DNA of 45,601 nucleotides from Deltaproteobacteria bacterium (GTDB lineage: Bacteria > Myxococcota_A > Polyangia > Polyangiales > Ga0077539): NCBI GenBank assembly GCA_016218725.1, contig JACRDB010000017.1, forward strand, positions 1-45,601. The letters are read 5' to 3'. The notes under the pieces were generated by a model. It ran no database searches. It saw only the letters and a list, made by a program, of their open reading frames with translations, and had not been told where the DNA came from. Position 1 is the first letter of the stretch. Every line of letters starts with the position of its first letter. Made by a program: the position numbers and the translations under genes. Positions 1 through 7,980 of this stretch are shown here, in pieces.

Positions 1-200
1 CGCCCGCGGCGCCGTCGCCCGCGGCGGCCCCCGCGCCGGCGCCGGTGGCCGCGGCGGACAGCGCCCCGCCGCACCCGCTCCTGGCGGGCCGCGAGCCAGG
101 GGTCTACGTGGTCCACGACCACCCGCCGGGGTCCCCCTGCCGCCCGGTGGCCCAAACGGACCTCGACGCGCTCGTCACCCGCTCCCGGGCGACCCCATAG
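1..200 (+). CDS. C-terminal fragment of an unidentified protein
   Basis: An open frame enters from the left edge (codons in phase with position 3) and stops with TAG at 198-200. About 65 residues are visible: an Ala/Pro-rich stretch, then a more ordered end containing PHPLLAGREPGVYVVHD and ending in VTRSRATP. The start lies outside the window. The gene runs in the same direction as ccmE, 51 bp upstream of it, so it could belong to a cytochrome c maturation cluster, but I do not recognise the family and assign no function. Confidence 0.6.
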   Translation, partial: PAAPSPAAAPAPAPVAAADSAPPHPLLAGREPGVYVVHDHPPGSPCRPVAQTDLDALVTRSRATP

Positions 201-251
201 GCCCGGCGGGCCTCGACGTAACGCCCCCCAGGTACTAGCGTCCGTCACAGC

Positions 252-743
252 ATGAGCGCTCCGCCGGTGGTGACGGTCCGTGCCCGCAAGAAGAACCTCG
301 CCCGCTGGGTCGTCCTCGGGGCGCTGGCGGTGGTGATCGCGCTGGTGGCCTCCACCATGCGCGGCTCTGCCTTCGTGTACTCCAAGTACGTGGACGAGGT
401 GGTGCAGAACCCCTCGGAGCGCGCGCGCTGGACCGGGCGCATGCTCCGGGTGGAGGGCCTGGTGGCCGCGGGCTCCATCGAGCACCGCCCGGGGACCCGC
501 GCCTTCCGCTTCCGGGTGGAGCGCAACCACGCCTCGCTGGCGGTGTACTACCAGGGCATCGTGCCGGACACCTTCCGCGACTGCGCGGGGGTCACCGTCC
601 GCGGCGTGCTCCAGCCCGACGGCACCTTCAACGCCGAGGAGATCGTCGCCAAGTGCCCGAGCAAATACGAAGCCGCCACGGTGGTCAACGGCGAGTGCGT
701 GGTCGGCCCCGCGCAGACGCCAGGGCCGAGCACGGCGAGGTGA
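252..743 (+). CDS. ccmE: Cytochrome c maturation protein CcmE, CxxxY variant
   Basis: Periplasmic haem chaperone, 163 aa. Residues 1-18 are cytosolic and basic, about 19-36 form one membrane anchor, and the rest matches the CcmE OB-fold: VEGLVAAGSIEHRPG, FRFRV, the diagnostic YYQGIVPDTFRD, and FNAEEIVAKC. In typical CcmE the last motif is LAKHDENY, whose His binds haem covalently. Here the position is Cys135 and the motif reads CPSKY (135-139), so the haem-binding His is absent but the Tyr is kept. A CxxxY form of CcmE is known from archaea and sulfate-reducing deltaproteobacteria, where Ccm works without the canonical His. The C-terminal tail (about 140-163) is short with a further Cys149. 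Family certain; the variant chemistry follows the known family. Confidence 0.93.
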   Translation: MSAPPVVTVRARKKNLARWVVLGALAVVIALVASTMRGSAFVYSKYVDEVVQNPSERARWTGRMLRVEGLVAAGSIEHRPGTRAFRFRVERNHASLAVYYQGIVPDTFRDCAGVTVRGVLQPDGTFNAEEIVAKCPSKYEAATVVNGECVVGPAQTPGPSTAR

Positions 744-746
744 GGG

Positions 747-2138
747 TCACAGCGCGGGGCGCCGCGCGAGCTGGCCGCGGAGCTCACCGCCCGCGTTGGC
801 CATGGTGTGCACGTTCACGTACACGTTGCCCGCGTCCAGGGAGGACAGGAAGGCCATACCCGTCATGCCCATGGCCATGCCGCTCATGAGCGTGCCCGCG
901 CCGCCGGTGGAGCTGAGCGTCAGCGGGAAGGCCACGCCGCCGTTCATGCCCAGCGGGGCCACGTGCAGGTGCCCCGCCGTCGGCGTGATCATCGCCAGGG
1001 CCGCGTCATACGAGAGCTGAGCCCGGTCCGCGCTCACGATCACCGCGGCGCTGCCCGAGGCCGTGGTGACCACCGGCGGCACCTCGTTCGTGCCCGCGAG
1101 CTGCGCGGTGTACAGCGTCTCCCCGGGGCGCAGGAGCTGGCCGCGGACCTCGCCGCCCGCGTTCACCGCGGTGTGCACGTTGAAGTACCAGCGCCCCGCC
1201 GTCAGGTCCATGAGGCTCCCGCTCATGGGCACCGCGGCCTCGCCCACGTACACCCGGTTCATGTCCACGGTCATCGCCGCGCCGAGGTCCAGCACCACGC
1301 CCCCGTTGCGACCCCCGGGCGCCATATGGACGTGCGCCATGGTCGGCGTGGCCGACGTGCGGACGTTGTACCGCACCCGGTTGGTCATCGCGTTGGCGAA
1401 GAGGTTCCCCAGGCCCGTGCTGGTGGTCACCACCGGCGGGTTCTCCTGGTCGCCCGAGAGCCTCGCCACCCAGAGGGTCTCCCCCGGGCGGTGCACCTGG
1501 CCGCGGAGCTCACCGCCCGCGTTGGCCATGGTGTGTACGTTGAAGTAGGTGCGCCCCTGCTCGATCGCCGTGGCCTGCTCCGGGGTCACCGCCGCGCTGC
1601 CCTCGATGGTGGCGCCGAAGCCCGAGAGCGCGAAGGCCACGCCGCCGTTCTCCCCGCCAAGGCCCACGTGAAGGTGCGCCGCCGTCGCCCCGGTGGCCGT
1701 GTGCGTCACCCGGTACGTCACCATGGTGCGTGCCGCGTTGAGCGTCAGCGTGGCCGTGCCCGTGGCCATGGTCTGCACCGCCGGCACCTCCTGGAAGCCC
1801 GACAGCGTCGCCTCGAAGGTGGTGCCCACCCCCGCGTCACCCACGGGGCCCGTGTCGCCCGTAGTCCCCGTGTCGCCGGTGGTGCCCGTGTCGCCCGTGG
1901 TCCCGGTGTCCCGCGGGGCGGTGTCCTGCATGGTCACGTCCGAGGCGTCGGGACGCGTACCCGTGTCCGCGGCACCCGTGTCCGCGGTGCCCGTGTCCCC
2001 GGTGCCCGTATCCGCGGTGCCCGTATCCGCGGTGCCGGTGTCCGCGGTGCCCGCGTCGGTGGCCGGAGGGTCCGAGCAGGCCGGCACCCACATCGCGAGA
2101 CAAGAAAGAGAGACCCCAAGAAGCTTCGTCCGATCCAT
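747..2138 (-). CDS. Secreted lipoprotein with three CHRD domains
   Basis: 463 aa. The start at 2138 is chosen because GGAGG lies 7-8 nt upstream and the N-terminus then reads as a signal peptide ending in VPAC (Cys21), a somewhat weak lipobox. Residues 31-60 are a TADTG/GTGDTG repeat linker and about 78-98 a TGDTGT linker. Three consecutive CHRD units follow, each opening with a variant of LSGFQEVPA (LSGDQENPP, LAGTNEVPP), carrying an AHLHVG, AHVHMA or GHLHVA core and ending with YFNVHTMANAGGELRGQ or similar. CHRD domains occur in animal chordin and in many secreted bacterial proteins; their biochemical role in bacteria is not settled. Probably a surface-attached protein. It faces ccmE tail to tail, 3 bp apart. 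Confidence 0.88.
   Translation of the reverse strand: MDRTKLLGVSLSCLAMWVPACSDPPATDAGTADTGTADTGTADTGTGDTGTADTGAADTGTRPDASDVTMQDTAPRDTGTTGDTGTTGDTGTTGDTGPVGDAGVGTTFEATLSGFQEVPAVQTMATGTATLTLNAARTMVTYRVTHTATGATAAHLHVGLGGENGGVAFALSGFGATIEGSAAVTPEQATAIEQGRTYFNVHTMANAGGELRGQVHRPGETLWVARLSGDQENPPVVTTSTGLGNLFANAMTNRVRYNVRTSATPTMAHVHMAPGGRNGGVVLDLGAAMTVDMNRVYVGEAAVPMSGSLMDLTAGRWYFNVHTAVNAGGEVRGQLLRPGETLYTAQLAGTNEVPPVVTTASGSAAVIVSADRAQLSYDAALAMITPTAGHLHVAPLGMNGGVAFPLTLSSTGGAGTLMSGMAMGMTGMAFLSSLDAGNVYVNVHTMANAGGELRGQLARRPAL
1845..2048 (-). repeat. DTG-rich linker repeats in the CHRD lipoprotein
   Basis: Two low-complexity blocks sit within the coding sequence. Positions 1959-2048 encode six 5-residue units of the type TADTG, visible in DNA as a 15-bp period (GTGCCCGTGTCCGCG and variants). 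Positions 1845-1907 encode TGDTGT units. They form an Asp/Thr/Gly linker between lipid anchor and folded domains. Tracts like this can change length by slippage. Confidence 0.85.
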
Positions 2139-2242
2139 GTAGCTACCTCCACGGTGGGGCATCGTGCCCCGCGGGCCCGATACCTCAGTTCATGCGTTGC
2201 AAGCTACCCCCAAAAAGCGCCCTGACAAGGCTGACACGAAAG

Positions 2243-3256
2243 TCAGACCGGGCCTCGGGGCCTCCGGGGGAAGCCCTCGACGGCGAAGACCGCGGCGGCG
2301 CCGAGCTCCAGGTACCCGTGCCAGAACGCGAGGCGCAGGTAGTTCCAACGCGCCTCGAAGGGGTCCTGGAGGGCCCACAGGAAGAGCCCGCACATCGCCA
2401 GGACCGAGGGCCCCAGCACCCAGAGGGGCAGGTCCGCGAGGAGGGCCTCCAGGCTCTGGGCGTAGGACCTGGGGGTCTCCCGGGGGCGGTCCTCGGCGGG
2501 CACCACCCGGAGCCAGAGGGCGTAGTGCACCGCCTGGCCAAAGGCGTAGAGCTGGATGGCGCGTAGGCCCCAGGTGTCCTCGGGGGAGAGGGTCCAGGCG
2601 AGGCTCTCGGGCTCGAAGCCCGGGGCCGGCACGCTCCACGCGCCGAGGGCGGTGGAGGCGCGCTCGGCGTCCCCGTGGAGCACGAGCCCCAGACCCAGCC
2701 CGAGCGCCCCGAGGGGGACGAGGTGCCACCAGCCCGCCCGTCTTCGCCAGGAGAGCCACAGGCCCACGGCCACGGCGTTGTGCAGGTGCACGAAGGCCAG
2801 GTCCGCGAGGTGGCGGTCGTTCCATGCCAGCGCGGCGAGGCCCGCGGGTACGAGCGCCACCAGGACCTTGCGCAAGACCGCTCCGCGCGCGAGGAGCGCC
2901 GCCAGGGCCGCGCCCGCCAGGGCCGCGGAGACGCCGTAACGCCAGCCCAGGGCGCTCCCTACGACGATGGGCAGGAGCACCCTCGGGCGGCGGTGGAGCC
3001 CCGGGCGGGCCACCAGGTACCGCAGGTCCGAGAGGGCGTGGGGGATGCCCAGCACCGCGGGTCCGAAGGCCACCGCCCACAGGGGGCAGCCCACCGCCAG
3101 GGCGAAGGCCATGCCTACGCCCACGGCGCCCCCCACGGCCACCCGGCGCTCGCGGTCGGTGAACCAGCCCCGGAGCATGGGTCTGGCGCGCACGAGTACG
3201 GCCCGACGGAGGTAGTCCGCGGGCGCCGCCAGCGCTCTCCAGGGCGTGGTCGCCAT
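2243..3256 (-). CDS. Multipass membrane protein, possibly Brp/Blh-like
   Basis: 337 aa from the ATG at 3256; an upstream extension of the same frame is poor-quality arginine-rich sequence. Basic N-terminus (about 1-40) followed by roughly seven to nine hydrophobic segments. Conserved-looking polar positions inside membrane segments are GIPHALSDLRY near the second helix, WNDRHLADLAFVHLHN in the middle and FWHGYLELG near the end. Buried His/Asp pairs of this type recall the Brp/Blh beta-carotene dioxygenase family (motif PHGxxD), but the match is partial and I regard it as a hint only. The gene follows the CHRD lipoprotein on the same strand, with 104 bp between. Confidence 0.6.
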   Translation of the reverse strand: MATTPWRALAAPADYLRRAVLVRARPMLRGWFTDRERRVAVGGAVGVGMAFALAVGCPLWAVAFGPAVLGIPHALSDLRYLVARPGLHRRPRVLLPIVVGSALGWRYGVSAALAGAALAALLARGAVLRKVLVALVPAGLAALAWNDRHLADLAFVHLHNAVAVGLWLSWRRRAGWWHLVPLGALGLGLGLVLHGDAERASTALGAWSVPAPGFEPESLAWTLSPEDTWGLRAIQLYAFGQAVHYALWLRVVPAEDRPRETPRSYAQSLEALLADLPLWVLGPSVLAMCGLFLWALQDPFEARWNYLRLAFWHGYLELGAAAVFAVEGFPRRPRGPV

Positions 3257-3322
3257 CGGGGTGCGTGGAGTGTACGCCTCGGCGGTGGGTCGGACACCAG
3301 GACGGTGGTACTGTCTCGCTCC

Positions 3323-4168
3323 GTGGGCCTCGCGACCCCTCCGCTGCGTCGCTGCGTCGCCGTGCTCCTGGCGGGTTGCATGCTCCAGCACCCCGCGACC
3401 ATGGTGCTGGAGGAAGACGCCGCGATCCCTGAAGACCGCGCCCCGCGCACCGATCGCGCCCCGGACCGGGTTGCCCCTCCGCCCCCGGACACCTCCCCCG
3501 GCGCCGATCGACCGCCACCGCTGGACGGCTCCGCCGAGGGCCCTCCGGACATCGTGATCTTCCACGAAGCGCCTGCGGACGCGCCGCCCGCGGACGTGCT
3601 TTTGGAGTCACCGCCGCCGCCACCACCTCCACCACCGCCGCCTCCTCCGGGGCCCGTCGTGCGCTTCCGCGTCGCCGTGGAGGACCTGGCGATCCTCCCC
3701 ATGCGTGGGGGCGCGGGGGGTGGTCCCTTTGCCATGGGGTGCCCGGGTGGTCAGGTGGCCGTGGGGTTCGCCGGTCGGAGCTTCATGCTGGTGGACGGCC
3801 TCGCCCTGCGCTGCGCCACGCTCAACCCCGACGGGTCCCTCGGCCCTGCGAACACCGTCCCCGCCGTGGGCGGCCCCGGTGGAAGCCCCTTCCAGGACGA
3901 CTGCCCGCCCGGCGCCGCCGTGGTGGAGCTCCACGGCCGCGCGGGCGGCGAGGTCGAGGCCGTGGGCATCGGGTGCGCGCCGCTCGGCCCCTGGGCCGCG
4001 GGCGGGGCGCCCGTCACCCGCCTCCAGGCCCACGGAGCCATGGCCCCGCCCAATTTCACGGACCCCTGCCCGCGGGGCTATGTGCTCACGGGCCTCACCG
4101 GTCGCAGCGGTGGGCGCGTGGACGCCCTCCAGGGGCGCTGCTCCCGGATCGACCGACGGGTGCTGTGA
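3323..4168 (+). CDS. Lipoprotein with poly-proline tract and Gly/Cys repeat domain
   Basis: 281 aa from GTG 3323; GTG 3305 is an alternative. A short signal peptide ends in LLAGC (Cys19). An acidic Pro/Asp linker follows, then about 13 consecutive prolines near residue 95, then a folded domain of about 180 aa. That domain is built from three similar units of the pattern C-P-x-G-x-x-V-x-G-x-x-G-R-x-G-x-x-V-D-x-L-x-x-x-C, for example CPPGAAVVELHGRAGG and CPRGYVLTGLTGRSGG. The layout recalls a jacalin-like beta-prism with three blades, common in extracellular myxobacterial proteins, but I have not proven the family. Divergent from the membrane protein at 2243, leaving only about 66 bp for both promoters. 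Confidence 0.78.
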   Translation: MGLATPPLRRCVAVLLAGCMLQHPATMVLEEDAAIPEDRAPRTDRAPDRVAPPPPDTSPGADRPPPLDGSAEGPPDIVIFHEAPADAPPADVLLESPPPPPPPPPPPPPGPVVRFRVAVEDLAILPMRGGAGGGPFAMGCPGGQVAVGFAGRSFMLVDGLALRCATLNPDGSLGPANTVPAVGGPGGSPFQDDCPPGAAVVELHGRAGGEVEAVGIGCAPLGPWAAGGAPVTRLQAHGAMAPPNFTDPCPRGYVLTGLTGRSGGRVDALQGRCSRIDRRVL

Positions 4169-4243
4169 ACCTCCCCGTCTGCGGCCGACAAATCGTCGGG
4201 CCTGCGGTTGCGCTGCCGCAGGAGGATCGCGCACACTGCGCCC

Positions 4244-5644
4244 GTGGCGAACGCGTTGCGCACTGCGTTGGGGCTGTCCCTGGGGGCTCTCGGGGCCTTC
4301 GGGCTTGAAGACTGCACCGAGGCGCCGTCGGCCTTCCAGAGCCGGGACGCGGAGCCCGGGACCGATGTCCCGCGGGAGGCCCCTGGCCCCACGGACACGG
4401 GTCCCATGACCGTGGGTCCCGCCCCGGAGCGCCCCACCTGGTGGCGGGACGTGGCCCCGCTGGTGCAATCCCGCTGCGTCGAGTGCCACGTCTCCGGCGG
4501 CATCGCGCCCTTCCCCCTGGACACCTTCGAGGCCGCCAGCGAGCGCGCCCCGCTCATGGCCCTGGAGACCCGCATGGGGCGCATGCCCCCGTGGCCCCCG
4601 GCGGACGACTGCCGCCCGCTCCAACACGTCCGCAGGCTCTCCCCCCGGGAGCTCGCCGTGCTGGACAACTGGGCCCGCGCCGGCGCCCCGGAGGGCGACC
4701 GCAGCACCTATGTGCGCCCCCCGGATGCCCGCGAGCCCTTCCCCTCCAGCGTAGACTATACCGCCACACCTACAGCGCCCTACACCCCTCCCATGAGCGC
4801 CCTGGACGACTACCGGTGCTTCGTGGTGAACCCCGGGTGGACCGAGGCGAAGCACATGGTGCAGGCGCGGATCACGCCGGGGGACGCGCGGATCGTGCAC
4901 CACCTGAACATGTTCGAGGTCCGCGCGGCCAGCGCCGCGGAGGTGGAGGCCCTGGACGCGCGGGCGCCGGGCGAGGGCTATCCGTGCTTTGGCGGCGTGG
5001 GGGTCCCGGTGGGGAGCCTGGCGGACCAGCGGGTGCAGTACGTGGCCGGGTGGGCGCCGGGCTCCCCCGCGCTGCGCACCCCGCCCGGGACCGGGATTCG
5101 GTTGGAGGCGGGGAGCCGCCTGGTGCTCCAGGTGCATTACAACCAGTCCGTGGTGCGCGGCGCGAGCGACCGCACGCGGGTGGAGATGGTCTTCAGCCCC
5201 ACGGCCCCGAGGCGCCAGGCGATGGTCATCCCGGTGATGGCCGACCGCTTCCGGATCCCCGCGGGGATGCCGGACTACGCCGTGGAGAGCTCGCTCCAGC
5301 CGCGCGCGCTGGGCATCACCTTCCCGGTGACGGTGTACGGCGCCTTCCCCCACATGCACCAGTTCGCGCGCGCCACGCGCAGCACCCTCACCCGCGCCAG
5401 CGGGGCCGACGAGTGCCTGGTGGACGTGCCCCGGTGGCAGTTCCACTGGCAGCAGTTCTACATGTTCGACGAGCCCGTCCGCGTGGAGCCCGACGACCGG
5501 GTCACGGTGCAGTGCCGCTACGACAACTCCGCCGCCAACCAGCCCGTGGTGGGGGGCGTGCAGCGCACGCCCCAGGAGGTGCGCAGCGGCACCGGCACCC
5601 TCGACGAGATGTGCATGGCCTTCTTCTACATCACCATTCTGTAA
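4244..5644 (+). CDS. Secreted copper monooxygenase-like protein with haem c motif
   Basis: 466 aa from GTG 4244. A TTG at 4208 in frame is an alternative; the GGAGG at 4221 fits neither well. The N-terminus looks like a signal or lipoprotein sequence (LSLGALGAFGLEDC). A class I haem c motif CVECH lies at 78-82, with a small cytochrome-like region to about 150. The rest matches the two-domain copper type II, PHM/DBM-like monooxygenase fold: CuH candidates His219-His220 (VHHLNMF) and His298 (LVLQVHYN), CuM candidates His370-x-His372 (FPHMH) and a Met in DEMCMAFF (456 or 458). All three ligand groups are present, so it is plausibly an active periplasmic or surface redox enzyme receiving electrons through its own haem. 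Substrate unknown. Confidence 0.87.
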   Translation: MANALRTALGLSLGALGAFGLEDCTEAPSAFQSRDAEPGTDVPREAPGPTDTGPMTVGPAPERPTWWRDVAPLVQSRCVECHVSGGIAPFPLDTFEAASERAPLMALETRMGRMPPWPPADDCRPLQHVRRLSPRELAVLDNWARAGAPEGDRSTYVRPPDAREPFPSSVDYTATPTAPYTPPMSALDDYRCFVVNPGWTEAKHMVQARITPGDARIVHHLNMFEVRAASAAEVEALDARAPGEGYPCFGGVGVPVGSLADQRVQYVAGWAPGSPALRTPPGTGIRLEAGSRLVLQVHYNQSVVRGASDRTRVEMVFSPTAPRRQAMVIPVMADRFRIPAGMPDYAVESSLQPRALGITFPVTVYGAFPHMHQFARATRSTLTRASGADECLVDVPRWQFHWQQFYMFDEPVRVEPDDRVTVQCRYDNSAANQPVVGGVQRTPQEVRSGTGTLDEMCMAFFYITIL

Positions 5645-5659
5645 CGGAGCGCACCCCCC

Positions 5660-6601
5660 ATGGCCGCGGAGCTCGTCCTGGTGCTCGGCTACCCCGCCGC
5701 GGGCAAGAGCGCCTTCGCGCTCAAGCACTTCCCCGCCCACGCGAGGCTCAACCGTGACTCCGCCGGGGGCTCCCTGGAGGACCTGGTCCCAAAGGCCGAG
5801 GCGCTGGTCTCGCAGGGCAGGTCGGTGGTGTTGGACAACACCTACAGCACCGTGGACAGCCGCCGGAGCCTGGTGGCTCTCGGGAGGAGGCTCGGCGTCC
5901 CGGTGCGCGCCGTGTGGCTGGAGACCTCCATCGAGGAGGCCCAGGTGAACGCCGTCACCCGCCTGGTGCGCAAGTACGGGAAGCTCCCGCCCCCGGAGGA
6001 GCTCAAGACCCTCTCGAAGAGGGACCCCAACGCCTTCGGGCCCTTCGTATTGTTCCGGTACCGCAAGCAGTTCGAGCCCCCCACCGCGGCCGAGGGCCTC
6101 GCCGTGGAGCGGGTGCCCTTCGCGCGTGAGTCACAGGGGTCGGAGTACAAGCACAGGGCCCTCCTCCTCGACCACGACGGCACCCTCCGGCGGACAAAAT
6201 CCGGGAAGAAGTACCCCTCGGACCCCGACGATGTCGCCGTGCTCCCCGGGCGCCGGGAGACCCTGGAGCGCTACCTGCGCGAGGGCTACCTGCTCTTCGG
6301 CGTGTCCAACCAGGGGGACGTCGCCCGCGGGGTGCTCACCGCGGACGACGCCCGGCGCTGCTTCGAGCGCACCCACGCGCTCCTCGGGCTCTCCTTCGAG
6401 ACGGCCTTCTGCCCCCACGAGCCGGCCCCCATCACCTGCTGGTGCCGCAAGCCCATGCCGGGCCTCGGGGTGGCCTTCCTGGAACGCTTCAAGCTCGACC
6501 GCGCCCAGACCCTCATGGTAGGCGACCGCGGCACCGACGAGACCTTCGCCCAGCGCTGCGGCGTCGGCTTCCGTCACGCCGACGCGTTCTTCAGCGCCTG
6601 A
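5660..6601 (+). CDS. Polynucleotide kinase/phosphatase-like fusion
   Basis: 313 aa. The N-terminal P-loop kinase has Walker A GYPAAGKS (10-17) and an Asn-Arg-Asp start of the second strand (NRDS, 31-34). The C-terminal HAD phosphatase has the nucleophile motif LLLDHDGTL (D171, D173), motif II VSNQ (215-218), a Zn-type cluster CPH...CWC (C251, H253, C260, C262), RKP (K264) and GDRGTDE (288-294). Kinase first and HAD second is the order in T4 Pnk. The Zn cluster is typical of histidinol-phosphatase/GmhB-type HADs, so the phosphatase half may act on sugars or nucleic acid ends. Either RNA/DNA end healing or a small-molecule role is possible. Its 3' end overlaps selO convergently by 28 bp. Confidence 0.86.
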   Translation: MAAELVLVLGYPAAGKSAFALKHFPAHARLNRDSAGGSLEDLVPKAEALVSQGRSVVLDNTYSTVDSRRSLVALGRRLGVPVRAVWLETSIEEAQVNAVTRLVRKYGKLPPPEELKTLSKRDPNAFGPFVLFRYRKQFEPPTAAEGLAVERVPFARESQGSEYKHRALLLDHDGTLRRTKSGKKYPSDPDDVAVLPGRRETLERYLREGYLLFGVSNQGDVARGVLTADDARRCFERTHALLGLSFETAFCPHEPAPITCWCRKPMPGLGVAFLERFKLDRAQTLMVGDRGTDETFAQRCGVGFRHADAFFSA

Positions 6602-7980
6602 CCCAGCGCCCTCACGCTCGCCACCTTGGCCTCGAAGCGCGACCAGTCGTCCGCCCGGGCGATCGGGTCCCAGAGCCCCTCGACCTCGTCGATCACCATG
6701 GTACACGGTGTATCCCCCTGGAAGTATTCCCCCTCCAGCGCCCCGGGGTTCGCGGGCGCGTAGCCCTCCAGCGCGCGCCGGAAGGTGAGGAACCCACCGC
6801 CCTCGTAGGCCCTTGCCCCGGCGCCTCCAAGAGCCCTCGGCTCGCTCGCCGGGCCGCTGTACCAGTCAAAGAAGAACCGGTCCAGGGACAGCTTCGAGGT
6901 CTCCAGAAAGGTATACACCGTGTCTACCAGGCGCACGTCCTGGTCGTGGCCGAGGGGCGTGACGCCGAGGCGCTGGCACACCGCCCGGGCGAAGGCATTG
7001 TTGAACGCGGGCTGGAAGGCGTCCAGGGCCTGGCCCAGCCCGTCGGCCCCGAGGGGCGCGAGGGCCTCGGCGAGGCGCGCGAGGCTCCACTGCACGGCCT
7101 GCGGCTGGCGCCCGTAGGCGTAGAGCCCGGAGTGGTCGAAGTACGCCGCGGTGAAGGCCCGGTCGCAGGTGGGGTTGAAGCGCCAGGGGCCGTAGTCAAA
7201 GCTCTCGCCGGTGATGTTCAGGTTGTCCGTGTTGAGCACGCCGTGGACGAAGCCCGCGCTCATCCACCGCGCGCAGGTGTCCGCGCAGCGCTCGGCCACG
7301 GCGCGGAGGAAGGCCGCCGGGAGCGCTCTGTCGCCCGCGAGGGCCGGGTGGTAGTGCTCCACGCAGAAGTCCAGGAGCCGTTGGAGCCGCGCGCGATCAT
7401 CGCGGTACGCGAAGCACTGGAAGGTCCCGACGCGCACGTGCCCATGCGACAGCCGCACCAGCACCGACGCCCGGGTGGGCGACGGCTCGTCGTGGCGCTC
7501 CAGGCTCTCGCCCGTCTCGAAGAGCGAGAAGGTCTTCGAGGTGTCCACCCCGAGGGCCTCCAGCATCTCCGTGGCCAGCACCTCGCGCACCCCTCCCTTG
7601 AGGGTCAGTCGCCCGTCGCCCCCGCGGCTCCAGGGCGTCTGCCCGCTGCCCTTGGTGCCCAGGTCCAGGAGCCTGCCCCGGTCGTCCCGTAGCTGCGCGA
7701 AGAGAAAGCCCCGGCCGTCCCCGAGGTTGGGGTTGTACACCCCGAACTGGTGCCCGTGGTACCGCAGCGCCAGGGGCCTCGGGAGGTTCCCAGGCAGCGC
7801 CTCGAAGCGCGCAAAGTGCGCCTCCCACGCCTCCGGCGTGAGCGCTCCCAGCCCCACGGAGCGCGCGTGAAGGTCGTTCCGGAAGCGCAGCCGCGCCCGA
7901 GGGAAGCGCGCGGGCTCCACCGCCACGAAGAAGCCCTCTCCGAGGGACGGCGTCCGCGGGTCGGGGTGGTACTCGCTCAC
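6574..7980 (-). CDS. selO: SelO family protein AMPylase (YdiU/UPF0061)
   Basis: 468 aa, close to the usual ~480. The start is GTG 7980, forming a GTGA overlap with the stop of the haem A synthase gene upstream. Family hallmarks in order: FRNDLHARSVG near the N-terminus, ALRYHGHQFGVYNPNLGDGRG, DLGTKGSGQTPWSRGGDGR, the long central GVREVLATEMLEALGV, FVHGVLNTDNLNITGE and SFDYGPWRFNPTCDRAF. SelO is a pseudokinase fold that transfers AMP from ATP to Ser/Thr/Tyr hydroxyls and has been linked to redox homeostasis. The nucleotide-binding glycines and catalytic DNxN segment appear intact. Unlike many eukaryotic SelO proteins there is no C-terminal selenocysteine/Cys extension; the protein ends in KNASA. 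Confidence 0.96.
   Translation of the reverse strand: MSEYHPDPRTPSLGEGFFVAVEPARFPRARLRFRNDLHARSVGLGALTPEAWEAHFARFEALPGNLPRPLALRYHGHQFGVYNPNLGDGRGFLFAQLRDDRGRLLDLGTKGSGQTPWSRGGDGRLTLKGGVREVLATEMLEALGVDTSKTFSLFETGESLERHDEPSPTRASVLVRLSHGHVRVGTFQCFAYRDDRARLQRLLDFCVEHYHPALAGDRALPAAFLRAVAERCADTCARWMSAGFVHGVLNTDNLNITGESFDYGPWRFNPTCDRAFTAAYFDHSGLYAYGRQPQAVQWSLARLAEALAPLGADGLGQALDAFQPAFNNAFARAVCQRLGVTPLGHDQDVRLVDTVYTFLETSKLSLDRFFFDWYSGPASEPRALGGAGARAYEGGGFLTFRRALEGYAPANPGALEGEYFQGDTPCTMVIDEVEGLWDPIARADDWSRFEAKVASVRALGQALKNASA

Noticed and set aside
3608..5740. Long minus-strand open frame of about 710 codons
   Set aside because: Antisense shadow of the copper enzyme and neighbouring gene; product is His/Gly/Arg/Ala low-complexity, typical of GC-rich shadow frames.
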